Assembly (NCBI GenBank): GCA_036583965.1
Contig: JAZBQD010000001.1
Span: 21,375,569-21,439,568, forward strand
Length of the DNA stretch: 64,000 nucleotides
Reading direction: 5' to 3'
Origin: Prunella strophiata
Taxonomy: Eukaryota > Chordata > Aves > Passeriformes > Prunellidae
The notes beneath the pieces are model-generated. The model saw nothing but the letters and a program-made list of their open reading frames with translations, had not been told where the DNA came from and searched no databases. The position numbers and the translations under genes were made by a program. Position 1 is the stretch's first letter; the number at the start of each line of letters is the position of its first letter. Shown piece by piece: positions 49,001 through 59,924 of the stretch.

Positions 49001-52000
49001 GATAAGCTCTGCTAAGTTTTTTGAAGATGTGTTTCACACTGTTAGCAAAAGAACCTTTTTATTCCCACTGAAGAGATCATTCCCAAATACATCACTCTCC
49101 CATGGCATCTTTGCAAAATTAGCTGAAATCCCCTTTTGAGCCCTCACCTTAACTGTGATTCTTACCAGAGGCTGACCCTTCCCAGTGCCTGCAGATCAAT
49201 TCTTCCATGCAGACCAGGACTTCACTCCACACATCATCAAACACAAATGTGAGCACAGAATCCTTCATGCAGGAATAGGGAGAGACAGGAGGAAACCCCA
49301 ATTTCCGTCTGCCAGAGGACAGTCCCATTTTCCTCTCAGTGCAGCTCCTCCTCCCTGTAAAAATGTAAGTATTACCTGAACCAGAAACACATTGAGTCCT
49401 ATATTTACTTTTATTTTTCCCACTGACCTCAGTGAGGAAATGACTGACCCACCCTGGTCTCCCTATACAGAATGATTATAAATCATACTCCATGAACAAT
49501 AATTTACCCATGAGATCAAATTCATGTAAAAAAACCCCAGAATTGTTACAGTGATATTTCTTCATCACACTGTTAAGCTTCATATCTAATGACAGGACAG
49601 AATCCTGAAGACAAGAGAGTGATATTTTTTGCTGCAGCAATGTCTCTCTAGCCTGGTAAAACCAAGAAACATGACAATTTTAATTTAATAGTCTATGTAC
49701 TTAAGTGGCTTTAATTATTAATACCAATTAAGTAGTCAGGAACTGACAGCACCCTCCAGATTCCTTACCCAGGCCATATGTTCATACTGAAGTGCTGAAT
49801 ATTGTAAAGGGGTAAAAAGATAAAAATAGTGGTAATTGTTTCTTGACAAGCATAATTTCCATTCTAGTTCTTAAAACTACCACTGAAAAAATCTAAATAG
49901 GTACAATTCCACCCAAAATAAAAGCAGCACACTGCTGTTGCATAACTAACAGCAGTGAATTTGACATAGTGTAAAAAATAAATGGTGTTTAAACACGTAT
50001 TATTACATACACAGGCTCTTAGTTATGATGGCATGAATTATTCAAACCAAGCACAAGAATGGACAGTGAAAAATTATCAAAAAATTCCTAAACAGAATTT
50101 ATGAAAGAAATTGTCCTAGGAAATAGGTTGGGAAAATTCCCAGTGCCCAGGCAACCTCAGGTCTTTGAAAGCTCTCTAGAGAAAAGACAAATAAATTCAT
50201 CAGGTATGTGTATGCTAACTGCAGGAACCCCAGGACCCTGTTTGAATCTGCAACACCTACACATCTCTGTGGTCAAATGCCAAGTACTCCTCCACTATGC
50301 CTTCGGAGAGAATGACTTCCTCTTCCCCTCCATCGCTCTCTGAGGAACACAAGGTCGGAGGCGTGGAAGGGTCGGCCTTTTTGTGAGCAGGAGCAACAAA
50401 AAGAGGCACCTTCTTGCCCAAAATACTGAATCTGGACAGGTGACAGTTTTCAGAAAGCAGAAATAAAGGTAAGTTGTTATTCCACCTCAAATAACTGAGA
50501 GACAAACATGGTTGTTAAGGGCAAGCAGTAACGAGGCCAAAAAATCATTACAAAAAATTATTCATTATTGAATTATTTTGGTCTGGATACCTTTTAATTC
50601 TTGCTAAGGAACCTGAAACTTCAGGGAAAAAATATCCAAAGCTGATTAGAAAGCATTCTAAAATATTAAATAATAAAAGCAGCACTGACATAGTGCTTTG
50701 TATTTTTTAAAGTCTAGGCAAATCCAACAGATGATTAATAATAAAACCAGCTACAGTACACACATATCCTTGAGAAATCAGCAGCAGCAAAGATATTTCT
50801 ATTTACTGGCCAGTTCACTGCAGTCAGCAAAAGCACAGCTATGTGTTCTTGCTATTCTAAGTGTACTCAATCCAGGGAAAAAGGGAACAAAAAGAGTGTG
50901 CCTGTGTTCAAAACTCAGCCTAAGAGGAAGGCTGCACACTCTGAGAAGCAGAGAACAAAGCTACCTTCCCACCTTGGCATGATGCAGGCTCACTGTTGGT
51001 ACTTACTCGTCAGAATCCTTTTCCTGTGGTGAACTTACATCGGAGGGAGCCAAACTGCCCGAGGGGGAGCTCGAGTACCATCCATACCCTTCATCTGTGG
51101 GGGCCACCACCTGCTTCCCCAGCACCCTGCCACGGCAAAAGCAAAGGAGAAATGCAGCAGAAAACCTTGGCAGTGCAGCTATTGAAGGGTGTAAGAACAG
51201 CAGCAAGTCCTGAAAGCTCTCCTGGGAAGCTGTGCAGTTTTCCTGGTGACACTTTTAGTTTTCTAAGAGAATTCTGCTCTGTTAAGGCCAAGTCAGTTGC
51301 AAGGTAGCAAGCAAACCTCTGTCAAGGAACCACGTGTGGGTAAGAGGATGTTTATTAATGACAGGCAGGCACACCACCAGAGGGATCTTTTTATCTCTAG
51401 CTACTGTATAACTGCATAAACCCACCCTGCCCCGTTTTAAAAGCAACTGTGTGCCTTGTAGGGAAGGTAGCAGCATCAGAGCATTAATAAAATACCTGAG
51501 ATGAGGAAAGCTGGAGGACCACTGGTGGCATTCTTCCCTCAGTGCCTCAACATGAACATTCTCTGTCTGCTCATACAGAAGCTCATCAATTTGTCTGAGC
51601 ATGTGCTGAACTTGTTGTGTGGCAGCTTTGTCAAATTCCTGGAGAGGAAAGAAAATATCTCGTGAATAGCATTTGCAGGGTTTTTTAAATTGATCTTTTC
51701 AAATATTATTGGAAAACACAACTATTTGTTTAGAGCTTAACAGGATTGCAGAAAAAGATTTTAACTTTACATGATTTTCTCCCAGAGATGATGCAGCCTG
51801 CTCTTAAGATGAATAGCAGCCACAAAAAAAAAAGCTTACATTGACACAGCAGAAAACACTATTAAAACATTTTGAAATATCCATATTATTATATTAAGCT
51901 ACAAGACTTAAAGGAATCAGAACAGGAAGGATAAAATTCAGAGATATTTTAATGCACTGGAGGATTTGTTGCTTCCAGTGTCTGCAAACAGCAACACAAA

Positions 52001-53542
52001 AAGCAGTGCAGGCTGGTGGGAAACACTGAACCTGAGGGATGGCCAAGTCCTTTGTTACATGTGATAGAAAATGGGGTCAGTTCTGGGGTCATTTAAATCT
52101 AAACAGCTCCACCTCATCTCCCAGAAGGCAACAGCACACTGGGCTTTGGTGGAAGAAGAATAAATCAAACATTTCTAAATGAAAATAATGTTTTAGGAGC
52201 TTACTATATTTTGAGAAACATGCAAGGACACAGAAGTTTGATAAACTCACACCAAGAATCTGAAAGTCATCCAGCCATGGCTGGGGTTCCACAATAACAG
52301 CATTTATAGATACATTCATGCACTAAATGATTTGCATTTCCAAAATTTTAGTGGAAATGCAGAATATTAACAGGATAGTATGAGCCTAATGTGTTTTGAA
52401 CTGAAAGATGGAAAGCAGTAAAAAAGATGTTCAGTCTATAATCACTACCATGATTTTTTGACAGATCCAATAATTTTTGTTCTGACATGTCTTTGCAGTG
52501 GTATTTAAGTGTCTTTCTGTGCTCGATTTGGCTTGGATTATGGTGTTCTACTCACGTCATAGCCCCAGGAGAAGACTGAGCTGTCTTCTGTGGAGGTGTC
52601 AGCACAGCCCTGACTCGCAGTCTGTGCATCCCCACGATCATCCCATCCCTTACGGATTCCCGACTCCCTGAAACACATCGAGCCAAAAACAAAAAGAAAG
52701 CAAAACAGCCCACAATGAACAATGACAGATCGAACAAAGCCCAGCTGGATCAGAACAGCTGGATCAGATGTGTGACAAAATGTACCTGGAGGTCCGGGCA
52801 AGGCTTCCAGCCGTGGGGGTGGCTGAGCACACCTGAGCCCGTGGCTCTGGCGGTGAGTGATGCCTCAGGGCATGTTTTGGGAGTCCTTGTCTGAAAAAAA
52901 CACAAGTGGAACTTGGCGTTTCTTGCAAGAATAAACATTTACAGCGTTCCCAATAAGTTTTATAGGCTTTTCTTTCCTGCTTCTCAAGGACTGTGCACAC
53001 ATTTATTACTGTTACTAAGCTAATTCTTGTCACCAAAGCTCTAGGTTTAAGGTGTCAAAACTAACTCTAGGATAAATATGGAGTTAAAGGTCTTGGCTTC
53101 AAAATCAGTTAAACCTTAAGATGCTGTGAATTGGGCTACAGCTCCCTAAAAGCAGAGATGACGCCATTATCCCTGCAGATTAATTACACTGAATTAAATT
53201 AAATAGAACAAGAGTAAAGGAGCCGAGTAAGTCAGAACTGACGCAACTCTTGGGCCAGGGGATAAAAGCCAGTGACAGGGATTTAATCGCGTTCCGTCAC
53301 AGCGGTGTCTGGCCGGGACCGGTGCTCAGGGATCCCGGGAATCCCGGGACCCATCTCCCGTCGGGGACACGGGGTGACCGAGCCGCCACGGGGCCCTGCT
53401 CGGTGCTGGGGGCAGCGCGGGCGGCAGGCCCGGCAGCGGGGTCGGGGGGATCGCGACCGGGCACGCGATGGGCTCGGGGCCGCGCCGGGGCAGCGGCAGC
53501 CACTCACGCCTGCACCGGTTTCCGCGCGTATCGCGATATCAT
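43006..53542 (-). CDS. FAM149B1: FAM149B1, ciliary DUF3719 protein (14 exons; one-base frame problem in exon 7)
   Basis: Protein needed for normal primary cilia; human mutations cause a Joubert-type ciliopathy. Exons in gene order: 53508-53542, 52786-52890, 52556-52667, 51496-51638, 51007-51126, 50261-50431, 49166-49354, 48776-48906, 47629-47741, 46525-46704, 44839-44965, 44382-44507, 43782-43863, 43006-43079. There are 14 exons as in human, about 568 residues against 582. Seen: [11 protein letters not shown] start, [26 protein letters not shown], the conserved [15 protein letters not shown] block, [14 protein letters not shown], and the tail [13 protein letters not shown]. With the nearest acceptor, exon 7 reads VEEELH then a stop; removing one base at about 49338, or using an AG four bases downstream (exon from 49350), restores the frame. 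A solo LTR lies in each of introns 9 and 10. It is head-to-head with ECD. Confidence 0.94.
45145..45791 (+). mobile_element. Solo LTR, ERVL-like, in FAM149B1 intron 10
   Basis: The 647-bp block starts TGTCCTGGATTGTC and ends ACCTGTCTTTCCAAACCTAG plus ACA. The right part (GAGAGCCCCTTAATTTAAAA, CATTTCAGGGGAGGCTCCTG, TAGCAGACACC) is a pattern I recognise from bird ERVL-type LTRs. The flanks CATTT (45140-45144) and CATCT (45792-45796) fit a 5-bp duplication with one mismatch. It is antisense to FAM149B1. Confidence 0.75.
46750..47364. mobile_element. Solo LTR with perfect 9-bp terminal inverted repeats, FAM149B1 intron 9
   Basis: The 615-bp AT-rich block runs from TGTGAAAAATG to GCGTTTTTCACA, so the first and last nine bases are exact inverted repeats. 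The flanks GCCAG (45-49 of the line at 46741) and GTCAG (47365-47369) suggest a 5-bp duplication with one mismatch. No coding capacity. The family was not named. Confidence 0.65.
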
Positions 53543-53611
53543 CCTCAGCGCCGCCGCCCCGCCGCCGCCATCGCGCCGCTCCTCCCCGGGGCGGAGCGCG
53601 GCCCCGGCGCG
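53543..53611. promoter_or_regulatory. 69-bp bidirectional promoter/leader between FAM149B1 and ECD
   Basis: Only 69 bp separate the two start codons on opposite strands, and the spacer is almost entirely C and G. It includes CCGCCGCCATCGCG and a CCCCGGGG palindrome. Both 5' UTRs must overlap, or transcription must start within the partner gene. The head-to-head arrangement is conserved with human. Confidence 0.75.
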
Positions 53612-53797
53612 ATGGAGGCGCTCCGGCAGGCCGGCGCTGCCCGAGGACGCGGTGCCCTCCCGCCTGAGGGCGGCGGCGGGCCCGGGCGGCGAGGCGCTGC
53701 CGCGGCGCTGCGCTGAGCTGGCCCTGCTGCGCTTCGCCCCGCTCCTGGCCGCCTGCGTGTGGCAGCGGCAGCCGCTCCGCCTGCGCTCCGTGCCGCG
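53612..53797 (+). CDS. ECD: ECD, ecdysoneless cell cycle regulator, first coding exon (partial, one-base frame break)
   Basis: Human ECD regulates cell-cycle progression and acts with the PRPF8/R2TP machinery. The exon ends CCGCG before GTGAGC (donor at 53798). Its C-terminal part reads LLRFAPLLAACVWQRQPLRL, which aligns with the RFAP-WQ-QP block of vertebrate ECD. The ATG at 53612 reads MEALRQ and then leaves this frame. Skipping one base after CAG (about 53630) would join it to PALPEDAV at exactly the human spacing. So either the assembly has an extra base, or this copy is broken. No second ECD exon was seen in the remaining 10 kb. Its position and strand next to FAM149B1 match human synteny. 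Confidence 0.8.
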
Positions 53798-53814
53798 GTG
53801 AGCCGGGAGCGGGC

Positions 53815-54655
53815 CGGGAGGCACGGCGGGAGGAGCGCCCGGAGCGGGGGGACTGTGAGGGGAACCGGCGGCCGGGAACCGGGAGCGTGTGAGGGGGATC
53901 CGGCGGCCGGAAACCGGGAGCGTGTAAGGGGGATCCGGCGGCCGGTGTGAAAAATAATAACATGTTTGTTCATCAAGAATGGAAACTTGAATGTAGGAAG
54001 AACTATGTAAAGGTCAACCATAGAATATGAAGATAGACAAATATTGTGAAACAATAAAATGACTGTATATGGCGTAAAGCTTTGCAGACTTAGCAGGAAC
54101 TGACAACCACAACGCAGAAGCCTTTGCCTAAGAGATACGTACACGGAGTTATCAAGAGAACCATAAAAAGGGGACTGCTGGGGGGAAAAGGGTGTGAGCC
54201 GTTGGCGGAGCGCAGACTCCCCGGCTGCACCTAGCGCTGTTTGCTTGCTATTGCTTGCTATAATTAATAAAATTATTAATTGATCCTCAAAGGCTGAATC
54301 AAATTATTCGCCTCAAACCTATAACAGCCGGGAACCAGGAGAGTGTGAGGGGGAACCGGAATCGTTTGAGGGGGACCTGGCGGCCGGGAACCGGGAGTGT
54401 GTGTGGGGGACCCGGCGTCCAGAAAGCAGGAGCGTGTGAGGGGAACCGGGAGCGTGTGAGGGGGACCCGGGAGCGTGTGAGGGGGACCCGGGAGCGTGTG
54501 AGGGGGACCCGGGAGCGTGTGAGGGGGACCCGGAGCGTGTGAGGGGGACCCGGGAGCGTGTGAGGGGGACCCGGGAGCGTGTGAGGGGGAACCGGGAGCG
54601 TGTGAGGGGGACCGGGAGCGTGTGAGGGGGACCGGGAGCGTGTGAGGGGAGACGC
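53815..54655. repeat. 21-bp GC-rich minisatellite, interrupted by a solo LTR
   Basis: Units of the form GGGGGACCCGGGAGCGTGTG plus A run tandemly from about 54430 to 54650 in near-perfect form, and as older, longer variants (containing GGCGGCCGG) at 53815-53945 and 54327-54430. The block lies just inside ECD intron 1. The open frames across it are artefacts. Confidence 0.9.
53946..54326 (+). mobile_element. Solo LTR inserted in the minisatellite
   Basis: The 381-bp AT-rich block starts TGTGAAAAATAATAAC and ends CTCAAACCTATAACA, with AATAAA near 54270. The minisatellite sequence resumes on both sides, and GCCGG flanks each end (53941-53945 and 54327-54331), a perfect 5-bp duplication. No internal genes. 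Confidence 0.85.
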
Positions 54656-54990
54656 GGCGGCTTCTCAGACTCTCAGAGTCACAGCATGGGTTAACCCGGT
54701 GAGGCACCTGGTGCCACCTCCCTGCTGCAGCGGGGCCATCCCCGAGCACTCGACACGAGATCCTGTCAGCAGGGTCTGGAATGTCCCCGGTGAGGGAGGC
54801 TCCGCACCCTGTGCGGACAATCTGTCCCTGTGCGTGGCGTGGCTGAGCCGCCTCTCCTCTCTCTTTTTCTTTTTTTTATTTTTTTAATGTGCGAGTTGTT
54901 TTGGGGCATTTATTTCAGCGGGTTTTTTGGAGGGGGTCGCGCCTGTTCTTTTTTGCCGCCTCCCCTGCCCGCAGCCCCGGCTGAGGTTGG
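54656..54990. other. Spacer after the minisatellite
   Basis: Mixed GC-rich sequence with a T-rich tract at 54860-54885. No gene or named repeat was recognised. Confidence 0.5.
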
Positions 54991-55720
54991 CTGCTGTGCT
55001 GCCGCCTTGCGGGCGGAGCGCGGTACTGCAGAACCGCCGCCGGGCAGCGGCGCGTTCGCCTTTCTCTGCCGAGGTCCCCACGCAGCCACCGTCGAGAGTG
55101 TGGCTCGGCCGGGACTGGCTTGACCTTCTCAAGATGGCGAAAAAAAAAAAAAATCGAGGACTCCAGTCTATCTACTGGGCTGCCTGCACGTTACCCCGAC
55201 GCCGACCCGGCGGGATTTTCTGTGATGTTTCCAGTGCCGCGGACACGGGCTGTGGGCTCAGCGGCGCCGCGGGCGGGCGTGTTTTTGGCGGGCGCCGACA
55301 GGCAGCCTCTCTTTGCAGAGGTCCTGTCACGGCCACCATCTTGGGCGTGGCTGGGCTGCCGGGACATTTTTTTTTTTTACCTTCTCAAGATGGCGGCAAA
55401 AAGGGCGGGAAAAACCAGGCGAGCCCGGCTGTGCTCGGCGGCAGTGCTGCCGCCTTGCGGACAGGGAGCGGTACTGCAGCCCCCCGAGCCAGCCCTCGGC
55501 CCTGGGCGCCGCCGGGGCGTGGGAAGGGCGAGCGGCGCGGTGTCTGCAAATAGAGGCGAGGGGGGAAGGAGATTCAGAAGTGCAAAGGGACACGATGGCT
55601 GCGAAGAACGTCAGGGGCCGGGGCGGTGTGCAGGCGGTGCAGGACACGGAGTGGGGTCCATCCTTTTCCCGGCCTTTCTGCCACCATCTTTGGAAGGTCA
55701 GGCGAGTCGCCCGTGCCGTC
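54990..55720. repeat. GC-rich repeated module with AAGATGGCG (YY1-type) sites
   Basis: Two related copies of a block end in ACCTTCTCAAGATGGCG, at 55123-55139 and 55379-55395, about 256 bp apart; each is preceded by a CAGAGGTCC or CCGAGGTCC word and a GGCTGGG/CTCGGCC stretch. A second word pair, GCTGCCGCCTTGCGG with GGTACTGCAG, occurs at about 54999 and 55446. GCCACCATCTTGG (55331) and CCACCATCTTTGG (55681) add reversed YY1-type sites. CpG-rich; no exon proven. Confidence 0.6.
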
Positions 55721-57220
55721 CCTCCGCCTCCCCGCGCTGCCGCGGCCCCGCTCCCTGGCTCCGGCGCCGCCCGTGTCCTCGTCCCCGCAAAGGCGGCGGA
55801 AAATCGTGGTGGGAGCGCGGGGTCGGTCGTCCCCGTCCCGCTGCGTCCCTGCACTCCGTCTGCTCTACAGCGTCTCCATTCTCACACAAATCCCCGCTCC
55901 GCTCCAGGGAAATGCAGGAAAACACAACAGCATCGGGGCAGATGAGCCGCTGGAGGTGGCTGAGCCGTCTCCCTGCCCAGCGTCCGTAGAGCTGGCGGCT
56001 CCGCAGGACGGGCGGGTCCGGCACGCTTCGCCTCGCTGCGCTCTGGCGCCGTGCTGCTGCGGCAAAGCCCTGAGCAGAGCGCTGCGAAACGGGAGGCCAC
56101 GAAGGCTTGGCCTAAGGACGCATTGCAACGGGGCTGGCCGTCAGAGCACGAAGAGACATTGGTCATCCACGCTGCCGAAGCGACCGCCTGGTACAGCCTA
56201 GGTATGCATTGTGTTTGGTGTGTTTTTATTTCACATTGATGTCACCACAAAAAGCAAGGGCGGAGTAAATGGGACTGGGTCCCACTATTGCTGTGGGAAG
56301 GCTTTTTACAAGCTGCTGTATTTATGTTATCTTTTTTTTCACTCCAAGCTTGGCTTTTCCCATCCTTTTCCATGTCTGCTGCACTGGGTGTCCCCAGGAG
56401 GCCTGGATTCCTCAGAGGTCTTAGGAGGATTCAGCAGAGGTCTTAGGAGTTAGTTCTGGTTTTTCTGAAGGCGTATGGAAGTGTGAAGGCTTTTTCTGAA
56501 GGCTATGGAATCAGCTCTTTTCTCTCCTGAAAAGCATTCCATCTATGACCACCCATGCATCGAAGTGTTTTAATCATGTAGCCAGATGCACTAAGGTTTT
56601 TACTTTCTAAGCCAAAACCTGTAGCAGATGACTGTTTGCTTTGTGTCTGTGAGAAGTGGCATTTGTGCTGGAGAGCTGCAGTTGGGAAGAAAAGATGGAC
56701 TAAATGTTCTCTGGGGATGGATGGGCACGGAAGGAAACACTTGCCCAGAAAGGCAAGGCAGTGGTGATTCCAAAAGTAAAAACTGAGAGTTGATTGTTTC
56801 CGATCCACGGGGGTTTTCCTTTGGAATGATCAATCAGAGAGTGTATGGAAGCAGCGAGCATCTTCTGGCTATTTCTACTCTGTAAACTTCTCTCTGGCTT
56901 CACAGGTCCGTGCTGGAGAGTGGGAAAAGGTCCCTCCCTGCTGGTTGTCATGTCCTCGGAGGGCAGAGAGCTCTGACCTTGGCCAGATGGGCTGGTGAGT
57001 ATTGAATCATTCCCTGCCTCCTCGTGAACAAGTTGTTTTCAGGAGTCATCGGCAGGGACCGCTTTTAGCTGGCTGTAGATCAGTTTCTTTTCCACAGGTT
57101 TCTGGATGTTTTGATCCTGATATCACCAAACCCTCAAGTTGGCTGAATTTGGGCTCTTGCCTGTATGGCCCATGAAATGTCCTGGTGCTCCTGTTGTGTT
57201 CATTTGGGCTGTGATACAGC
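55721..57220. other. GC-rich flank passing into ordinary intergenic or intronic sequence
   Basis: 55721-56200 is GC-rich and contains an open frame of 191 codons (55626-56201) that ends near a GTATGC donor-like site but resembles no protein I know. 56200-57220 is ordinary sequence with no feature seen. If ECD continues to the right, this is ECD intron 1. Confidence 0.4.
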
Positions 57221-57249
57221 CTTCTCTCCGTGGGCTCTTGAAGTTGCTG

Positions 57250-57490
57250 TAGCTCTTGGATGTCGTGCAGAAGGCAATCAGGCAGCCGAACCTCAGGTTC
57301 ACCTTCTCCCTGACCCTCTACGTTGCAGGTGTGGCACAGCAGATCCTGAAGCCAGATCAGAGCCAGGATCTGATCCTGCTGACATTCTGCACGGTGCAGG
57401 ATGCCTCGCAGACCCAAGCTGGCAGCACCACCAACTCGAGCTGCTTTGACAGTGCCAAGTGCCTCCCACAAACTGACATCAGGAACCTGG
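57250..57490 (+). other. Unidentified open segment, possible exon or relic
   Basis: The frame around 57256-57537 reads through LRFTFSLTLYVAGVAQQILK and LILLTFCTVQD with mixed amino-acid composition, unlike the repeat-derived frames nearby. It has AG sites before it and no clear donor after it. I do not recognise the family. It may be a decayed gene piece, or chance. Confidence 0.25.
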
Positions 57491-57659
57491 GCTGTGGAGT
57501 TTTGTTTCCCAGCATAATGGTCGGAAGGATTTTTTAGCAGCCTGATAAGATGATCTGAAGGTGGGACTTAAGAGTTTCCCTGACAAGGGGAACCAGGAAC
57601 TTTCAGAAAATGGCCGCCTTACCGGTTTACTCTTATCACCCTGTCTTAATCCAAAGTTG

Positions 57660-57985
57660 CCTTTACTGCTCTGTCTTGGGTTAGTGTTACTCCTAGGGTG
57701 AGGGTTCTGAAAACCACAAAGCCACGAGCTCCTTGCACACTGCAGCTGCAAAAGACATGCCGGAGGGAACACAAAACTGCCAAGACATGGCTTCCTCCAC
57801 AGCTTCTTCCTTGGAACCAGCCCTAGGCCAAGGCTTCTTTTACTGCCTAGGGTTAGGGTTATGCCTAGGTTAGGGTATTCAAAACCTTAAAGCCCTGAGC
57901 TCCAAGCACAGTGCAGCTGCAAAAGGCATGCCAAGGGGAACACAAAACTGCCATAACATGGCTCCTTCCCCACCTTTAGGGTTGG
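57660..57985. repeat. Tandem duplication, period about 172 bp, with telomere-like words
   Basis: The block from GGGTTAGTGTTACTCCTAGG (about 57679) to AACACAAAACTGCCAAGACA recurs from GGGTTAGGGTTATGCCTAGG (about 57850) to AACACAAAACTGCCATAACA at roughly 85% identity by eye. Each copy begins with TTAGGG-like text. No coding content. Confidence 0.8.
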
Positions 57986-58139
57986 TACCAGCATTTACCC
58001 CCATGCCTTTCACGGTGATCTCAGAGGGCTTTTTCAGCCTCTGTGATTTTATTGCTCCATGACCCAGTGACTTTTTTCCTCTTCTCCACTTTAGCTTTTC
58101 AGAATGGATGAAAATCCTGCAAAACTCCTTTTTTCCTCC

Positions 58140-58375
58140 TCTTCAGTAGTATATTTCACAGGGGCTGTGATGCATCCCCAGCTGATGAGGCCCAGGCACT
58201 GGGTGCCCAGAGAAGCTGTGGTTGCCCCTTGATCCCTGGCAGTGCCCAAGGCCAGTCTGGACAGGGCTTGGAGCAGCCTGGGACAGTGGAAGGTGTCCCT
58301 GCCCATGTCAGGGGTGGGGTTGGATGAGTTTTAAGCTCCTTTCCAACCCAATCGGGGTTAAATCTATGATTTAAC
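58140..58375 (+). repeat. CR1 LINE 3' end, plus orientation
   Basis: AGTGCCCAAGGCCAGTCTGG, GAGCAGCCTGGGACAGTGGA and AAGGTGTCCCTGCCCATG, then TCCTTTCCAACCC and a short ATCTATGATT tail. This is a forward CR1 3' end. Confidence 0.85.
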
Positions 58376-59920
58376 TTGCAGAGCAGGTGGGGAAATTAAA
58401 GCAGGTAAAAAATCACAGCGATGCTTTCCTGGCCAAGGCCACAAGGGGGACTCTCCTACAACTTTATAGGGGAAGTGGATTTCAACGGAGAAGAGGAATA
58501 AATCAGTTCTACATCTGAATATGCAAAGTCCATTTTAGGCTTTAAGTTTTTAATCTTTTAATCTGTGAAATTCATTAAGAAGCATCAGTTTGCCTTCAGG
58601 CCCAGCTGCTGCTCTGGCTTCTTTCAGCTCTTGGTTTGATGCTGCAAATTGTATGTTGCAAATATCCTGTTAATTTTTATTAATGAATTGAAGAGACTTG
58701 CATGATCCAGTTTAGATAAAAATTACCAACCTACGCCCTGACAGCTCAGAGATTTTATGTCATATAACCCACTCTGACCTGATTCCAGAGCTGGCAGCAC
58801 CTGGCCCAGGTACACCAAGCACTGGAGCCAGATGTTGGCAGTGGTGGAAGGGGCAGAGGATCACAAGACAGGTTGGCATTTGGGCAGCAGGAAAAAAGGA
58901 AAAAGACATGGAAAAGTGCTGGGAGGGAGGGAGGAGGTGCATGGCCAGTGCTGGTCAACTTCAGCCACTCAGGGAGTCATATCTACCTTAGAGTAATGCA
59001 TTGAAAATAGCCAGAAGAAGAACAAAAGTGCAATTTGAGGTTTTTATTAATGTGGCCATATTTTATTGTGGTTTTCTTTACTTTCTACTAACACCTGGCT
59101 GCCTTGAAATCTCAATACAAACATCACTCTCTACCCCCAGCCACAGCGCACACTGAAAACATTTGGAGTTCTCAGATGTGACCTAGAAAATCAAGAGTTA
59201 AAACACAAGCCTTGTTCCCTTTAACTGGTAGGAAGTGAATATAAAAGGCACAATAACTCTCAATTTCTAGGGAGTTAATATAATAGCCAGTAAGTATCAC
59301 TCTGAATTCCCTGTACAGTGCCTGCCTTTGCTAAAATGCAGAAGAAATCCTGAGTATCTCTAATTGCAACTCAGCTATTGTGCTACTTCATTTAGTGGGA
59401 GGCTGTGGGTTTGTGGTGAGAGTCACGACTAAAATGGAACTGAGAATGAGCTGCCAATTCCCACAAAAGTGGAGGTGACCTCGCAGTTCCTTTAAAGGCT
59501 TCTCCAAAGAGGAGACATTATCATTCTAATTAGGGCTTCCTTTTAGTGGGGAGAAAATTTGTATTGCACTGCTGCCATAATTCTCATTATAAGTGAGCAA
59601 ATAATTGTTCTTACTTGACACATTAAATTCCTTTTCTATCATCAAAACATTATCTAAACCCAAAAGTCAAAGGGTTTTTTTTCCTTTTTTTTTTTTTTCA
59701 TGCTGGAGGCCAGTGATTGAATTGTTCTGCCAGGAAAAGTGCAACAGTGATAGGCACATCACATCTCATGGCAGATGTACATATCAGACAACAGAGACTG
59801 ATCCTCACCTCCTTTAATGATCCTTTTTGAGATGCCAGCAGCGTGTGACAGCATGGCAAGAAAGGAATTTGCACTGGGAACAAAGGAAGTATTTGGAATT
59901 CAGAGTCCTAGGATGGATCA
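58376..59920. other. No gene seen
   Basis: AT-moderate sequence with a T-rich run near 59670-59698. No exon, promoter or named repeat could be supported. Confidence 0.5.
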
Positions 59921-59924
59921 GGAA

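Noticed and set aside
54276..54749. 157-codon minus-strand frame of repeated Pro-His-Thr-Leu-type units
   Set aside because: Translation of the 21-bp minisatellite, whose unit is a multiple of three and so stays open.
55120..56201. Overlapping frames up to 289 codons
   Set aside because: CpG-rich repeated module; frames overlap in several phases and match no known protein. Left as unassigned.
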